Shown here one piece after another: positions 15,977 through 24,931 of a DNA stretch of 64,000 nucleotides. Both the position numbers and the translations under genes were made by a program. The stretch's first letter is position 1. Each line of letters opens with the position of its first letter. Where the stretch lies: NCBI RefSeq assembly GCF_001884065.1, contig NZ_MACH01000157.1:1-64000 (forward strand). Direction: 5' to 3'. The notes below the pieces were generated by a model, which was given only the letters and a program-made list of their open reading frames with translations, was not told where the DNA came from and did no database searches. Source of the stretch: Bacillus proteolyticus (GTDB lineage Bacteria; Bacillota; Bacilli; Bacillales; Bacillaceae_G).

Positions 15977-16612
15977 TTAGATAACGTCTTGTTCTAAGTA
16001 CAACATATCTCCTTCTTTAATTGTACACTTCCCATTTGTTAATTCAATCATCCAATCTATGAATGGTTGTTTTTTGTCCTCTTCTACATAAGTATCGAAT
16101 GTGACATTTTCTAGATAGTGTATATCTTTAATGGCATATTCTGAATTACGTAATTCATTTTCTAGCTTGCCAAGCAACGTATAATCAATTTCTGTTTGCA
16201 TAACGCGCATTAGTTTTCGTTCAACAACGCCGACATGGTTAAGACCTTCACTTGTACATTTTCCATATGCACGAATTAATCCACCAGCACCAAGTTTAAT
16301 GCCGCCAAAATAGCGTGTAACGACGACGACAGTATCTTTTAGACCTCGTTTTTTTAATACTTCTAACATAGGTACACCAGCTGTGCCGCTCGGTTCACCG
16401 TCATCATTCGCTTTTTGAATTTGATCTTGTTCACCGATTAAATATGCAGAACAATTATGTGTTGCATTCCAATTTTGTTTTTTTATTTTTTGTATAAATG
16501 CTTGAGCTTCCTCTTCTGTTGTGGCGCGATTCACATAGCAAATGAATCTTGATTTTTGAATGACAATTTCGTGCTCGCCGTAGCCTTTGATTGTTAAATA
16601 TTGTAATAACAA
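15977..16612 (-). CDS. yvyE: YigZ/YvyE (IMPACT) family protein
   Basis: Conserved cytoplasmic protein of 211 residues related to eukaryotic IMPACT; biochemical role unsettled. The N-terminal domain has K-S-R-F-I-C-Y and the signature N-D-D-G-E-P-S-G-T-A-G-V-P-M-L (about 73-87), then R-Y-F-G-G-I-K-L-G-A-G-G-L-I-R-A-Y; a ferredoxin-like DUF1949 domain follows. The start is TTG 16612 with AGGGGCG 7 bp upstream. In B. subtilis the homolog is also beside an LCP gene. Confidence 0.85.
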   Translation of the reverse strand: MLLQYLTIKGYGEHEIVIQKSRFICYVNRATTEEEAQAFIQKIKKQNWNATHNCSAYLIGEQDQIQKANDDGEPSGTAGVPMLEVLKKRGLKDTVVVVTRYFGGIKLGAGGLIRAYGKCTSEGLNHVGVVERKLMRVMQTEIDYTLLGKLENELRNSEYAIKDIHYLENVTFDTYVEEDKKQPFIDWMIELTNGKCTIKEGDMLYLEQDVI

Positions 16613-16850
16613 TGGTATACGCCCCTATTCTTCAAAATGACTAGTACTTTACATTTTAAAAGCGGTTGTTTTTATATTCAAACATTTTTTGCAAATATGT
16701 TGAAATTTTTGATGAGGATTTGATCTTGTTGTTGTAATTTGTCGAGAGGGTGATTATAATTTCTAATTGGCATTTTTATGTATGGATGCACCTTTTCTCG
16801 TTTTCGTGTAAAATTAGGGAATAAAAATTTTTTATAAGGCAGGTACGAAA

Positions 16851-17693
16851 ATGAAAACAGCTATTGTTACTGATAGTACAGCATATATACCGAAGCATAT
16901 TCGTGATGAACTCAATATATATATGATTCCATTAAACGTTGTGTTTGGAACGGAATCTTATCAAGAAGAGGCTGAAATTTCAGCAAATGATTTTTATGTA
17001 AAAGTACGTGAACAAGAAGAACTTCCGAAAACTTCGCAACCAGCAATTGGAAAGTTTTTAGAGTTATATGAAGAGTTATCTAAAGAATATGATGCAGTTA
17101 TTAGCATTCACCTTTCCAGTGGAATTAGTGGTACATACCAAACGGCAACGACAGCTGGACAGATGGTAGATGGTATCGATGTATATACGTACGACTCTGA
17201 AATTAGTTGTGAAGTACAAGGATTTTACGTGCGTGAAGGTGCGAAATTAGCAGGTGAAGGGAAAGCTCCAGAAGAGGTTATCGCTCGCTTTGATGAAATG
17301 AAAAAAACGATGGATGCTTATTTTGTAGTAGATGATTTACATCATTTACAGCGCGGTGGAAGATTAAATAGCGCGCAAGCTTTCATCGGCAGTTTGTTAC
17401 AAGTAAAACCAGTATTATACTTTAGAGATAAAATAATTATTCCATTCGAAAAAATTCGTACGCGTAAAAAAGCATTAAAACGTATCGTTGAAATCTTTGA
17501 TGAGCAGGCAAGTAAAGGTGTGCCTATGGAGGCTGTTATTATTCATGCGAATCGTGAAGAGGAAGCTAATGAATGGAAACAAGAATTAGAAGAGATATAC
17601 CCTCACGTTACAATTCGTACGAGTTATTTCGGAGCTGTAATTGGGACGCATTTAGGTGAAGGTGCGCTTGGTTTAGGCTGGTATACGAAGTGA
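16851..17693 (+). CDS. degV: DegV-family fatty-acid-binding protein
   Basis: DegV proteins bind a fatty acid; relatives (FakB) present it to the kinase FakA for incorporation into phospholipid. The N-terminal T-D-S-T-A-Y-I and T-S-Q-P-A-I-G motif (about residues 60-66) and the H-L-S-S-G-I-S-G-T-Y motif (about 85-94), which together hold the carboxylate, are intact. It is 280 residues long with an AGGCAGGT site. It is monocistronic, ends in a terminator, and has a 238-bp upstream region with no other gene. Confidence 0.88.
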   Translation: MKTAIVTDSTAYIPKHIRDELNIYMIPLNVVFGTESYQEEAEISANDFYVKVREQEELPKTSQPAIGKFLELYEELSKEYDAVISIHLSSGISGTYQTATTAGQMVDGIDVYTYDSEISCEVQGFYVREGAKLAGEGKAPEEVIARFDEMKKTMDAYFVVDDLHHLQRGGRLNSAQAFIGSLLQVKPVLYFRDKIIIPFEKIRTRKKALKRIVEIFDEQASKGVPMEAVIIHANREEEANEWKQELEEIYPHVTIRTSYFGAVIGTHLGEGALGLGWYTK

Positions 17694-17702
17694 TAAAGAT
17701 GT

Positions 17703-17733
17703 AAAAGCTCTCTTACTTGAAGAGGGTTTTTTA
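17703..17733 (+). terminator. Terminator of degV
   Basis: CTCTCTT pairs with AAGAGGG (one G-U) and is followed by six T. Confidence 0.7.
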
Positions 17734-17865
17734 CGGGTATTTTACGAAGAATTGACAAGTTAATATTTGGAAATGGTAAAATGTACGTAAAATTAAATAA
17801 TGAGGAAAGTTTTATTACTTACTTTTTACAAGAAACTATTTTATAATAGGATAGAGGTGAAACAT

Positions 17866-18180
17866 ATGGAGCATAATTCTTGTTTATGTCCAAAGTTTGA
17901 GTCAGCTTTTACATTGCTTAGTAAGAAATGGACTGGCTTAATTATTAAATCTTTGTTGGAAGAGCCGAAACGTTTTAGAGAAATCGCAGATATTATACCG
18001 AATATGAGCGATCGTATGTTGTCAGAACGTTTAAAGGAATTAGAAGGTGAAGGTATTGTAGTTCGTAATGTTTACCCAGAAGTACCAGTTAGAATCGAGT
18101 ATGGTTTAACTGATAAAGGGAAAGCGTTGGAACGTGTTATGGATGAAGTCCAAAATTGGGCTGAGAAATGGATGAAGTAA
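17866..18180 (+). CDS. HxlR-family regulator, YodB/CatR-like
   Basis: Winged-helix regulator of 104 residues. The N-terminus MEHNSCLCPKFESAF has a cysteine at position 6, the same position as the redox-sensing Cys6 of B. subtilis YodB and CatR, followed by the family pattern K-K-W-T-G-L-I-I-K-S-L. ATG 17866 is used because AGAGGTGAAA precedes it; upstream in-frame codons from 17800 lack a ribosome site. It is monocistronic with its own terminator. Quinone/diamide sensing is an inference from Cys6; a second cysteine at 8 is also present. Confidence 0.8.
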   Translation: MEHNSCLCPKFESAFTLLSKKWTGLIIKSLLEEPKRFREIADIIPNMSDRMLSERLKELEGEGIVVRNVYPEVPVRIEYGLTDKGKALERVMDEVQNWAEKWMK

Positions 18181-18212
18181 CGTTTCTATCTCATTCATAC
18201 TTGGAGTATTTT

Positions 18213-18245
18213 CAAAACGTAAGGGATTCCCTTACGTTTTTTTCA
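18213..18245 (+). terminator. Terminator of the HxlR gene
   Basis: AAAACGTAAGGG and CCCTTACGTTTT form a 12-bp perfect stem followed by T. Confidence 0.9.
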
Positions 18246-18413
18246 ATTCTATAAAAAATGTCGGAAGTCACCTAAATTTCTACATATATATACAAATTTA
18301 GATGTATTTTGCTATAGAGATAAATGTAATATTACATTTATTTTACAAAACCGTAACATTAGCAAAAAAACTCCCGAATTATGGTATAAATTTTAATAGG
18401 TTATATACGGAAA

Positions 18414-19760
18414 ATGAAAAAAGAAAGCGGTGTAAAAAATAAAATGAAAAAGCTAAAAATGGCATCTTGCGCATTAGTTGCAGGGTTAATGTTTTCAGGG
18501 CTAACACCAAATGTATTTGCAGAGGATAAAATTTCTGACGTGAACTCACAAATTAACACACAAAATGACACTTTACATAAACAACAACAAGAACGTGATG
18601 AATTACAAAAACAAATGAACGACTTAAACAAAACAATTCAAGGTTTAGATAAGTCTGTTCAAGAGAACGCTGCAAAACTTGATGAAACAACGAAAAAAGT
18701 TTCTGATACTGAGCAATTAATTGAAAAGAAAAATAAAGATATTGCAGAACTACAAACAAAGATTGCAAAACGTGAAGAGTTATTAAGAAAACGTTTAGTT
18801 GCACTACAAGAACAACCGAATACGAACGTTGTAACAGAAGTTCTTGTAAACTCGAAAAATATTGCAGATTTAGTGGATCGTTTAAATTCTGTGTCTAAAA
18901 TTCTTGAGTCTGACGAAGATATCATGAAAACTCAACAAGAAGATCAAACGAACGTGAAAAAAGATGTTGAGACAGTAAAAGAAAAACAAAAAGAATTAAA
19001 AGAAGCACAAGCTCAAATTGAAACTGCCAAGAAAGAACTTGACGTTGAAAAAGAGAAAAAAGCAACAGCGGTAAATGATTTAAGCGGTAAAATGGATACA
19101 GTTGTAACTTCAATGACAAGCACGGAAAGCCAATTGAAAGATCTTGAGAAACAAGCACTGCAATTACAACGTATTGCGGAAGAAGAAGCGCAAGCAAAAG
19201 CTGCACAAGAAGCTGCTGCTCAAAAACAAGCAGAACAAGCTGCTAAAGAAGCACAAGCTAAAGAAGCACAAGCTCAACCAGCTGCAGCCCCAGTACAGCA
19301 AGCTGCACCAGCGAACAATGGTGGACAAGCTCAAAAAGAAGAGCCTAAAAAAGAAGAACCTAAAAAAGAAGAGCCTAAAAAAGAAAAGCCAGCACCAGCA
19401 CCAGTACCAGCTCCGGATACTGGCGTAATTGGTAAAGCGAAACAATACTTAGGTATGCCTTATGTTTGGGCAAGTGCATCTCCATCAAACGGTGGTTTTG
19501 ACTGTAGTGGATTTATTTCTTACATCTTTGGTGTAGGACGTCAAGATGTTAATGGATATTGGAATTCAGTTTCTAAAGTAAGTAGCCCACAGCCTGGAGA
19601 TTTAGTGTTCTTCCAAAACACTTATAAAAATGGTCCGTCTCACATCGGTGTTTATGTTGGGAATGGACAAATGATTCATGCGAGTGATAAAGGGATTGCG
19701 TACGGTGATATTAACAGTTCGTACAACCAAAAACATTTCTTAGGATACGGTAGATTCTAG
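18414..19760 (+). CDS. cwlO: CwlO-type D,L-endopeptidase (coiled coil + NlpC/P60)
   Basis: Secreted peptidoglycan hydrolase of 448 residues. A signal peptide ends at V-F-A (about residue 37). Residues 45-270 form a long coiled coil, as in CwlO and PcsB, followed by a flexible linker with E-P-K-K repeats and Ala/Pro-rich stretches. Residues 335-448 are an NlpC/P60 domain with catalytic D-C-S-G and histidines in S-H-I-G-V-Y-V and M-I-H-A-S. Members of this family are activated by FtsEX, encoded at 29786-31355. Start 18414 or the ATG at 18444 are both possible; ribosome sites are weak. The downstream hairpin ends the transcript. Confidence 0.85.
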   Translation: MKKESGVKNKMKKLKMASCALVAGLMFSGLTPNVFAEDKISDVNSQINTQNDTLHKQQQERDELQKQMNDLNKTIQGLDKSVQENAAKLDETTKKVSDTEQLIEKKNKDIAELQTKIAKREELLRKRLVALQEQPNTNVVTEVLVNSKNIADLVDRLNSVSKILESDEDIMKTQQEDQTNVKKDVETVKEKQKELKEAQAQIETAKKELDVEKEKKATAVNDLSGKMDTVVTSMTSTESQLKDLEKQALQLQRIAEEEAQAKAAQEAAAQKQAEQAAKEAQAKEAQAQPAAAPVQQAAPANNGGQAQKEEPKKEEPKKEEPKKEKPAPAPVPAPDTGVIGKAKQYLGMPYVWASASPSNGGFDCSGFISYIFGVGRQDVNGYWNSVSKVSSPQPGDLVFFQNTYKNGPSHIGVYVGNGQMIHASDKGIAYGDINSSYNQKHFLGYGRF

Positions 19761-19789
19761 GATTTATAATTGAATAAAATATGTGTATA

Positions 19790-19834
19790 AAGTCGATAGC
19801 TTACTATTTTATAAGTAGGTTATCGGCTTTTTTG
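19790..19834 (+). terminator. Terminator of the cwlO-type gene
   Basis: AAGTCGATAGCTTACT pairs with AGTAGGTTATCGGCTT with G-U pairs and a short loop, then a T-run. Confidence 0.8.
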
Positions 19835-19887
19835 AGTTTTTACGAGATAAAGAGAAGGATTTATAGTAGTGCTGGAGGTGGTTATTG

Positions 19888-21240
19888 ATGATGTTAGCTG
19901 GTAGACAGTTATTGTTAGAAGAACTTTCTTCAGATTTGCAGGATAAATTGGATCATTTGAAAAGGAACCGAGAAGTCGTTTGTGTGCAAGGCGTAATTAA
20001 GAAATTTTCAAAATATACATGCCAGCGTTGCGGCAATATAGAGCAACGACTATTTGCATCATTTGTATGTAAACGGTGCAGTAAAGTATGTACGTATTGT
20101 CGTAAGTGTATAACGATGGGAAGGGTCAGTGAATGTGCTGTACTGGTGCGCGGGATTGCTAAAATACAAGGAGAAAATTATTTGAATCCTTTACAGTGGA
20201 AAGGTATTTTGTCTGCTGGTCAGGAATTGGCTGCACCAGGTGTTGTTGATGCTGTTAAGCAGAAAGAATCATTTTTCATTTGGGCGGTGTGCGGGGCTGG
20301 AAAAACAGAAATGTTGTTTCGTGGAATTGCAGAGGCACTACAAAGGGGAGAAAGAGTTTGCATTGCAACGCCGAGAACGGACGTTGTACTTGAGTTAGCA
20401 CCAAGATTACAAGAAGTGTTTCCGAATATAAATGTAGCTGCTTTATACGGAGGGAGTTTAGACGGAGAAAAAGATGCGGCGTTAATCGTTGCAACTACAC
20501 ATCAATTGTTACGTTACTATAGAGCGTTCCATGTCATGATTGTAGATGAGATAGATGCTTTTCCATATCATGCGGATAAGATGTTGCATTATGCAGTAAA
20601 CGAAGCGATGAAAGAGGAGGCAGCACGTATTTATTTAACTGCAACTCCAGATGAAAATTGGAAGCGTAAATTACAGAATGGTAAGCAAAAAGGGGTTATT
20701 ATTGCAGGACGTTATCATCGTCATCCATTGCCAGTCCCGATATTTCGGTGGTGCGGAAATTGGAAGAAGGGTCTTATGCGTAAAAAAATCCCTCGTGCGT
20801 TATTACAATGGTTAAATATGTACTTATCAAAACGATACCCCATTTTTCTATTTGTTCCTCATGTGCGATATGTAGAAGAAATTAGCCACTTATTAAAATC
20901 ATTAAACAATCAAATTGATGGTGTGTACGCAGAAGATCCGGCGAGAAAAGAGAAGGTAGCAGCTTTCAGGAAGGGAGAAATCCCTTTATTAGTTACAACG
21001 ACGATTTTGGAACGAGGGATAACTGTGAAAAATTTACAAGTGGCAATTTTAGGAGCTGAGGAAGAAATATTTTCAGAAAGTGCTCTTGTTCAAATCGCAG
21101 GGCGTGCTGGCAGAAGCGCTGATGAACCGGATGGAGATGTCATCTATTTTCATTATGGAAAGACAGAGGCGATGGTACGCGCGAAAAAACATATTCAAAG
21201 TATGAATAAAAATGCTAAAGAACAAGGACTGATAGATTGA
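19888..21240 (+). CDS. comFA: Competence helicase ComFA
   Basis: DEAD-box-like ATPase that helps pull single-stranded DNA through the competence channel. An N-terminal zinc site has C-Q-R-C, C-K-R-C and C-T-Y-C-R-K-C pairs (about 48-82); Walker A is G-A-G-K-T near residue 137, D-E-I-D is motif II near 228, and T-A-T-P and Q-I-A-G-R-A-G-R are motifs III and VI. ATG 19888 lies 9 bp after GGAGG; a TTG three bases earlier is also possible. The stop overlaps the comFC start. The small comFB gene found between them in B. subtilis is absent. No convincing ComK box was seen upstream. Confidence 0.92.
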   Translation: MMLAGRQLLLEELSSDLQDKLDHLKRNREVVCVQGVIKKFSKYTCQRCGNIEQRLFASFVCKRCSKVCTYCRKCITMGRVSECAVLVRGIAKIQGENYLNPLQWKGILSAGQELAAPGVVDAVKQKESFFIWAVCGAGKTEMLFRGIAEALQRGERVCIATPRTDVVLELAPRLQEVFPNINVAALYGGSLDGEKDAALIVATTHQLLRYYRAFHVMIVDEIDAFPYHADKMLHYAVNEAMKEEAARIYLTATPDENWKRKLQNGKQKGVIIAGRYHRHPLPVPIFRWCGNWKKGLMRKKIPRALLQWLNMYLSKRYPIFLFVPHVRYVEEISHLLKSLNNQIDGVYAEDPARKEKVAAFRKGEIPLLVTTTILERGITVKNLQVAILGAEEEIFSESALVQIAGRAGRSADEPDGDVIYFHYGKTEAMVRAKKHIQSMNKNAKEQGLID

Positions 21241-21920
21241 TGCATTGTCTACTTTGTGACGAATATATTTTGTATGCGGTTAGTTGGTACACTTTTTTTG
21301 TTAAGCCTCATAAAAAGTATATATGTGATAGATGTGAGCAAAAACTTTCCTATATTATAGGGGATATTTGCAAGGAGTGTGGTCGGCCTTTAGAACTTGT
21401 ACCAGCGGAATATAAGAACGGTGATATTTGTAAGGATTGCATAAGGTGGACGAACGAGCAGAGGTTCCCGTCTCTCATAAATCGTTCGTTGTATGTGTAT
21501 GATGAAGGGATGAAAGAAATATTAGCACAGTTTAAATTTCGAGGAGATGCTGAATTAGTACATATTTTTCATCAGCCTATTCGAAGTCTTTTTCAAAAAT
21601 ATTTTGCGAATGTTTCAGCTGTGATTCCGGTCCCTCTTAGTGAAGAGCGAGAATACGAGCGTGGTTTTAATCAAGCTGAGTTACTAGCTTCTTGTTTGCC
21701 TGTCAAAATATTTTGTACATCATTAAGAAGAATTGAAACAGAAAAACAAAGTAAGAAGAAGCGTAAAGAAAGGATATCGGGAGTTAATCCTTTTTATTTT
21801 CAGGGAGAAGAGATGTTTCATGAGCAACGTGTTTTAATCGTGGATGATGTGTATACGACAGGAATTACTTATGATCGAGGAGCGAGAGAAGTTTCTTGTT
21901 TGACGCTTTGTAGAGGTTAA
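21240..21920 (+). CDS. comFC: Competence protein ComFC (phosphoribosyltransferase-like)
   Basis: Partner of ComFA in transformation. The N-terminal zinc ribbon has C-L-L-C, C-D-R-C and C-K-E-C pairs; R-G-F-N-Q-A-E near residue 140 and the PRPP-loop V-L-I-V-D-D-V-Y-T-T-G near 198 define the GntX/ComFC family. The ATG overlaps the comFA TGA by one base, so the genes are translationally coupled. At 226 residues it is normal length. Confidence 0.9.
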   Translation: MHCLLCDEYILYAVSWYTFFVKPHKKYICDRCEQKLSYIIGDICKECGRPLELVPAEYKNGDICKDCIRWTNEQRFPSLINRSLYVYDEGMKEILAQFKFRGDAELVHIFHQPIRSLFQKYFANVSAVIPVPLSEEREYERGFNQAELLASCLPVKIFCTSLRRIETEKQSKKKRKERISGVNPFYFQGEEMFHEQRVLIVDDVYTTGITYDRGAREVSCLTLCRG

Positions 21921-22046
21921 TATGCGAATGTCGAAAGGAATAATAAAAAGACGACAAATCTTCTTTGACTAAAAGTCTTGTCATTCGTTATAGTCAGAAT
22001 ATGGGGCGAATGCCCTGATTTTAAGAGTGAAGGGAATGGAATGAAC

Positions 22047-22244
22047 ATGCAAGGACGAGTAAAATGGTTCAATGCAGAAAAGGGATTTGGGTTTATTGAG
22101 CGTGAAGATGGTGACGATGTGTTTGTTCATTTTTCTGCTATTCAACAAGATGGGTATAAGTCGTTAGAAGAAGGTCAACAAGTGGAGTTTGATATTGTTG
22201 ATGGAGCACGTGGACCGCAAGCGGCTAATGTTGTGAAACTGTAA
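22047..22244 (+). CDS. cspC: Cold shock protein (CspA family)
   Basis: Single OB-fold RNA chaperone of 65 residues with RNP1 (K-G-F-G-F-I) and RNP2 (V-F-V-H-F) motifs. ATG 22047 gives the usual family start MQGRVKWFN, but another ATG at 22041 has better spacing from AGGGA and adds two residues. It is flanked by its own terminator. Assignment as CspC rather than another B. cereus Csp paralog is from sequence memory and is tentative. Confidence 0.88.
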
Positions 22245-22300
22245 AAATTAAGTTTTGGGAAAAGATAGAGCTGTATTTTTAGCAGCATTATATAGATGGC

Positions 22301-22332
22301 GAAAGCTCTTGCTCGTAACAAGGGCTTTTTTG
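22301..22332 (+). terminator. Terminator of the csp gene
   Basis: AAGCTCTTG pairs with CAAGGGCTT (one G-U) followed by a T-run. Confidence 0.8.
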
Positions 22333-22503
22333 TTGTGGGTAAGTTGTCAAAAAGTTGTTTCTTTTCTGTAACCAATTGTCCACAGTTACATTCGTTATTC
22401 ACGATGTTAATAGGATAAAATAAAGATAGAAACGATGCATCTTTTCATTTCAACAAAAAACGATAAAAAAATCGCAATTCCACTAATTTTTTTTAAAAAA
22501 TTA

Positions 22504-22532
22504 GAAGGAGTTTTTAAGCCAATGTCGAAATT
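22504..22532 (+). promoter_or_regulatory. Candidate sigma-H promoter of hpf
   Basis: GAAGGAGTT (22504-22512), an 11-bp spacer and GTCGAAATT (22524-22532) fit the sigma-H pattern RNAGGAWWW-N11-12-RNNGAATWW with one mismatch in each box. It is 33 bp upstream of the start codon. The B. subtilis homolog yvyD is known to use sigma-H and sigma-B. Confidence 0.45.
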
Positions 22533-22565
22533 ATAGTACATAGGCTTGAAAGGAGGAATTCATCT

Positions 22566-23108
22566 ATGAAATTCAACATTCGTGGTGAAAATATTGAAGT
22601 AACTCCAGCATTAAAGGAATATGTAGAGAAAAAACTAAGTAAATTAGAGCGTTATTTTGATACATTCCCAGAGATTAAGGTTAATTTAAAAGTGTACTCT
22701 GACAAGCAACGTATCGAGGTAACAATTCCATTTACAGATTTATTACTTCGTGCAGAAGAAACTAATAGCGATATGTACGCTGCTATCGATTTAGTTGTTG
22801 ATAAAATTGAGCGACAAATTCGTAAACATAAAACAAAAGTAAATCGTAAGTTACGTGAGAAAGGTTCTGTGAAAACTAACTTTATCCTTCCGGAAGCAGT
22901 AGCTGTTCTGGATGCGGTAGAAGAGGATGAATTAGAACTAGTACGTACAAAACGATTCGATTTAAAACCGATGGACGTTGAAGAAGCGATCTTGCAAATG
23001 GATATGCTAGGACATAGTTTCTTCGTCTTCACAAATGCTGATACAAATGAAACTAATGTTGTATATGGCCGTAAAGACGGGAAATATGGTTTAATCGAAA
23101 CTAAATAA
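22566..23108 (+). CDS. hpf: Long-form ribosome hibernation promoting factor
   Basis: It binds 30S subunits and, in the long form, dimerises ribosomes into inactive 100S particles in stationary phase. Residues 1-100 form the S30AE domain (starts MKFNIRGENIEVTPAL); a linker is followed by the C-terminal dimerisation domain (about 120-178, with D-L-K-P-M-D-V-E-E-A and H-S-F-F-V-F). The 180-residue length defines the long form (B. subtilis YvyD). RBS AAAGGAGGA is strong. It is monocistronic with its own terminator. Confidence 0.93.
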   Translation: MKFNIRGENIEVTPALKEYVEKKLSKLERYFDTFPEIKVNLKVYSDKQRIEVTIPFTDLLLRAEETNSDMYAAIDLVVDKIERQIRKHKTKVNRKLREKGSVKTNFILPEAVAVLDAVEEDELELVRTKRFDLKPMDVEEAILQMDMLGHSFFVFTNADTNETNVVYGRKDGKYGLIETK

Positions 23109-23114
23109 TTATTC

Positions 23115-23147
23115 AAAAGCGTAGCCAAAATGGCTACGCTTTTTTTA
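23115..23147 (+). terminator. Terminator of hpf
   Basis: AAAAGCGTAGCC pairs with GGCTACGCTTTT around AAAAT, followed by T. Confidence 0.92.
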
Positions 23148-23212
23148 TATGTTTTTTGCTTCCTTATCCTGTAATATTGATATGAATTTTAATGGCTAAT
23201 TCGTAATGAAAT

Positions 23213-23656
23213 TTAGAAGTCATGTTTTGTCACGGTTAATTGTATTACTATTCCAAAAGGATCTCGTACAATGGCATAACCCGGGCTGAAGGAGTTTTTT
23301 TCAAAAGGTGTTAAAATATAAACCTCATCATGTTGAATTAGATTGTGATAGAGTGTTTCAATGGTTTGGAAATCTTTAGATTGAATGCATAATGATGAGC
23401 TATTACTTAATTGCCAAGGGCGTGTGGAATCCACTGCCTGTTCTGCAATCATAATTTTATTAGTACCAATTTGTAAAACGGAATGGGTAATATAATGTTC
23501 TTGGTTTTCTTTATACGTGAAATTCGGATCTATTTCTTTCATTTCTTTATAATTCTTTTTAAATAAAACTTTAGCACCTAAATGCTGTTCGTAAAATGCA
23601 ATTGCTTTAGCACCTTGCCCATTTAATGATAAAAAAGTGATTACTTCAAAGTTCAT
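23213..23656 (-). CDS. VOC-superfamily protein (PhnB-like)
   Basis: A 147-residue protein of the glyoxalase/bleomycin-resistance fold, close to the PhnB/3-demethylubiquinone subgroup (F-L-S-L-N-G near the N-terminus, D-P-F-G-I-V-I-Q-L at the C-terminus). Substrate unknown. RBS GAAGGAGG precedes ATG 23656. It is divergent from a WYL regulator with a shared 83-bp gap containing a clear operator, so it is the likely target of that regulator. Confidence 0.78.
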   Translation of the reverse strand: MNFEVITFLSLNGQGAKAIAFYEQHLGAKVLFKKNYKEMKEIDPNFTYKENQEHYITHSVLQIGTNKIMIAEQAVDSTRPWQLSNSSSLCIQSKDFQTIETLYHNLIQHDEVYILTPFEKNSFSPGYAIVRDPFGIVIQLTVTKHDF

Positions 23657-23701
23657 TGTATTGCCTCCTTCAAAATATGTTTACACTTATTACTATACAA
23701 G

Positions 23702-23729
23702 TATAAGGTGCCACTAATTGGCACCTATA
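23702..23729. promoter_or_regulatory. Palindromic operator between VOC and WYL-regulator genes
   Basis: AGGTGCC (23706-23712) and GGCACCT (23720-23726) form a 7+7 palindrome around 7 bp, extended on both sides by TATA. It sits between two divergent start codons, 14 bp from the regulator start, as expected for an autoregulatory site. Confidence 0.7.
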
Positions 23730-23739
23730 GGGAGAGTTT

Positions 23740-24678
23740 ATGAAAAAAGTTGAACGTTTAAATCAGATGCTACGCTTTATTAATCAAAAACAAACATTCA
23801 CATTGAAAGATTTAATGGATGAATTTCAAATTTCAAAAAGGACAGCTTTACGTGATATTGCATCTTTAGAGGAAATGGGTGTACCTCTTTTTGCAGAGTA
23901 TGGTCGATATGGAGGATATCGTTTAATAAAATCGATGACATTACCACCGATTTTATTTACAAATCATGAAGTTTTTGCACTTTATTTTGCAATGCAAGCA
24001 CTAAGTAGTTTTGTAAGTATTCCCTTTCAAATCTCGTTTCGTTCCATCAATAAGAAGTTTTTGGATAGTGTTTCATCAAAACAGCGTGAGCAAATTGAAA
24101 ACTTGCAAAAAAGAGTTTCCTTTTTTCATTCGGAACAAGCACATGAATGTGGTTATCTAGAAGAGATTTTGTTAGCCGCTGTTCAAAATAGGGCTTTAAC
24201 TATAAACTATGTAACGCCGAAACAAACGACAATGCGCCGGATTCAGCCGATTTCGATTTATGCAATGAAAGGTTATTGGTATTGTCAGGCTTACGATTTA
24301 GATAAATCTGCTTATCGAGTGTTTCGCTGTGATCGTATTAGGTCGTCAGAAATAGTAGATGCTCAGGATAGTCTGGATTTGGAAAATATAAATATACATA
24401 ATGCACATAGTCTTTGGAAAGCAACTGAACAAGCTATTCAATTTAAATGCTCAATTACGGCGAGGGGGATAGAGATATTTAAGCAACAACAATATCCTTC
24501 GATGAAATTACGGGAGGAACATGAAGGGACGTATTTAATAGGAACTTATGAGCCTGCTGAAATTGACTTTATCATCTCGTATCTAGCTAGTTTTGGTAAA
24601 ACTATAAAAATAATTGAGCCATCTTCTTTAAAAGAGAACTTAAAAGAATACTACTTAGATTTAATACAAAATTTGTAG
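23740..24678 (+). CDS. YafY-type transcriptional regulator (HTH-11 + WYL)
   Basis: A 312-residue regulator. The N-terminal HTH (about 1-58, with F-Q-I-S-K-R-T-A-L-R-D-I) is followed by a spacer helix region and a WYL ligand/nucleic-acid-sensing domain around residues 145-205 (I-Y-A-M-K-G-Y-W-Y-C-Q-A-Y and R-V-F-R-C-D-R-I), then a C-terminal WCX extension. ATG 23740 follows GGGAGAG. It probably controls itself and the divergent VOC gene through the palindrome at 23706-23726. The ligand is unknown. Confidence 0.85.
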   Translation: MKKVERLNQMLRFINQKQTFTLKDLMDEFQISKRTALRDIASLEEMGVPLFAEYGRYGGYRLIKSMTLPPILFTNHEVFALYFAMQALSSFVSIPFQISFRSINKKFLDSVSSKQREQIENLQKRVSFFHSEQAHECGYLEEILLAAVQNRALTINYVTPKQTTMRRIQPISIYAMKGYWYCQAYDLDKSAYRVFRCDRIRSSEIVDAQDSLDLENINIHNAHSLWKATEQAIQFKCSITARGIEIFKQQQYPSMKLREEHEGTYLIGTYEPAEIDFIISYLASFGKTIKIIEPSSLKENLKEYYLDLIQNL

Positions 24679-24931
24679 CGAAGAGAGATTAGTTTGTTGG
24701 AACAAATGAAATACAAACTTTTTCTGAATATAGGGCTAGACATTTGGACGATTGTTGTCATAGTTATAAGACAAGTGTTACAATTATCATTAGGTTTATA
24801 CATTTTAGTTTTTTTAATTAGGAGAAAAATTGGCATAACATATATTTGATTTTTATAACGACTGATTGTAAAGAGAGAAAGAAAAAAGCAATCGGAAGTT
24901 TTATTTTAATAAAAAGAGGAGCGTATTCCCT

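Noticed and set aside
19144-19445. Lys-rich and Phe/Leu-rich frames within the cwlO-type gene
   Set aside because: They are shadows of the repetitive Glu-Pro-Lys/Ala linker codons.
19761-19884. ComK box upstream of comFA
   Set aside because: I looked for AAAA-N5-TTTT pairs and found only degenerate AT stretches overlapping the upstream terminator.
24679-24931. Small regulatory gene upstream of secA
   Set aside because: A 61-codon minus-strand frame exists but has no ribosome site and overlaps the WYL gene end; nothing like a stalling leader peptide was seen.
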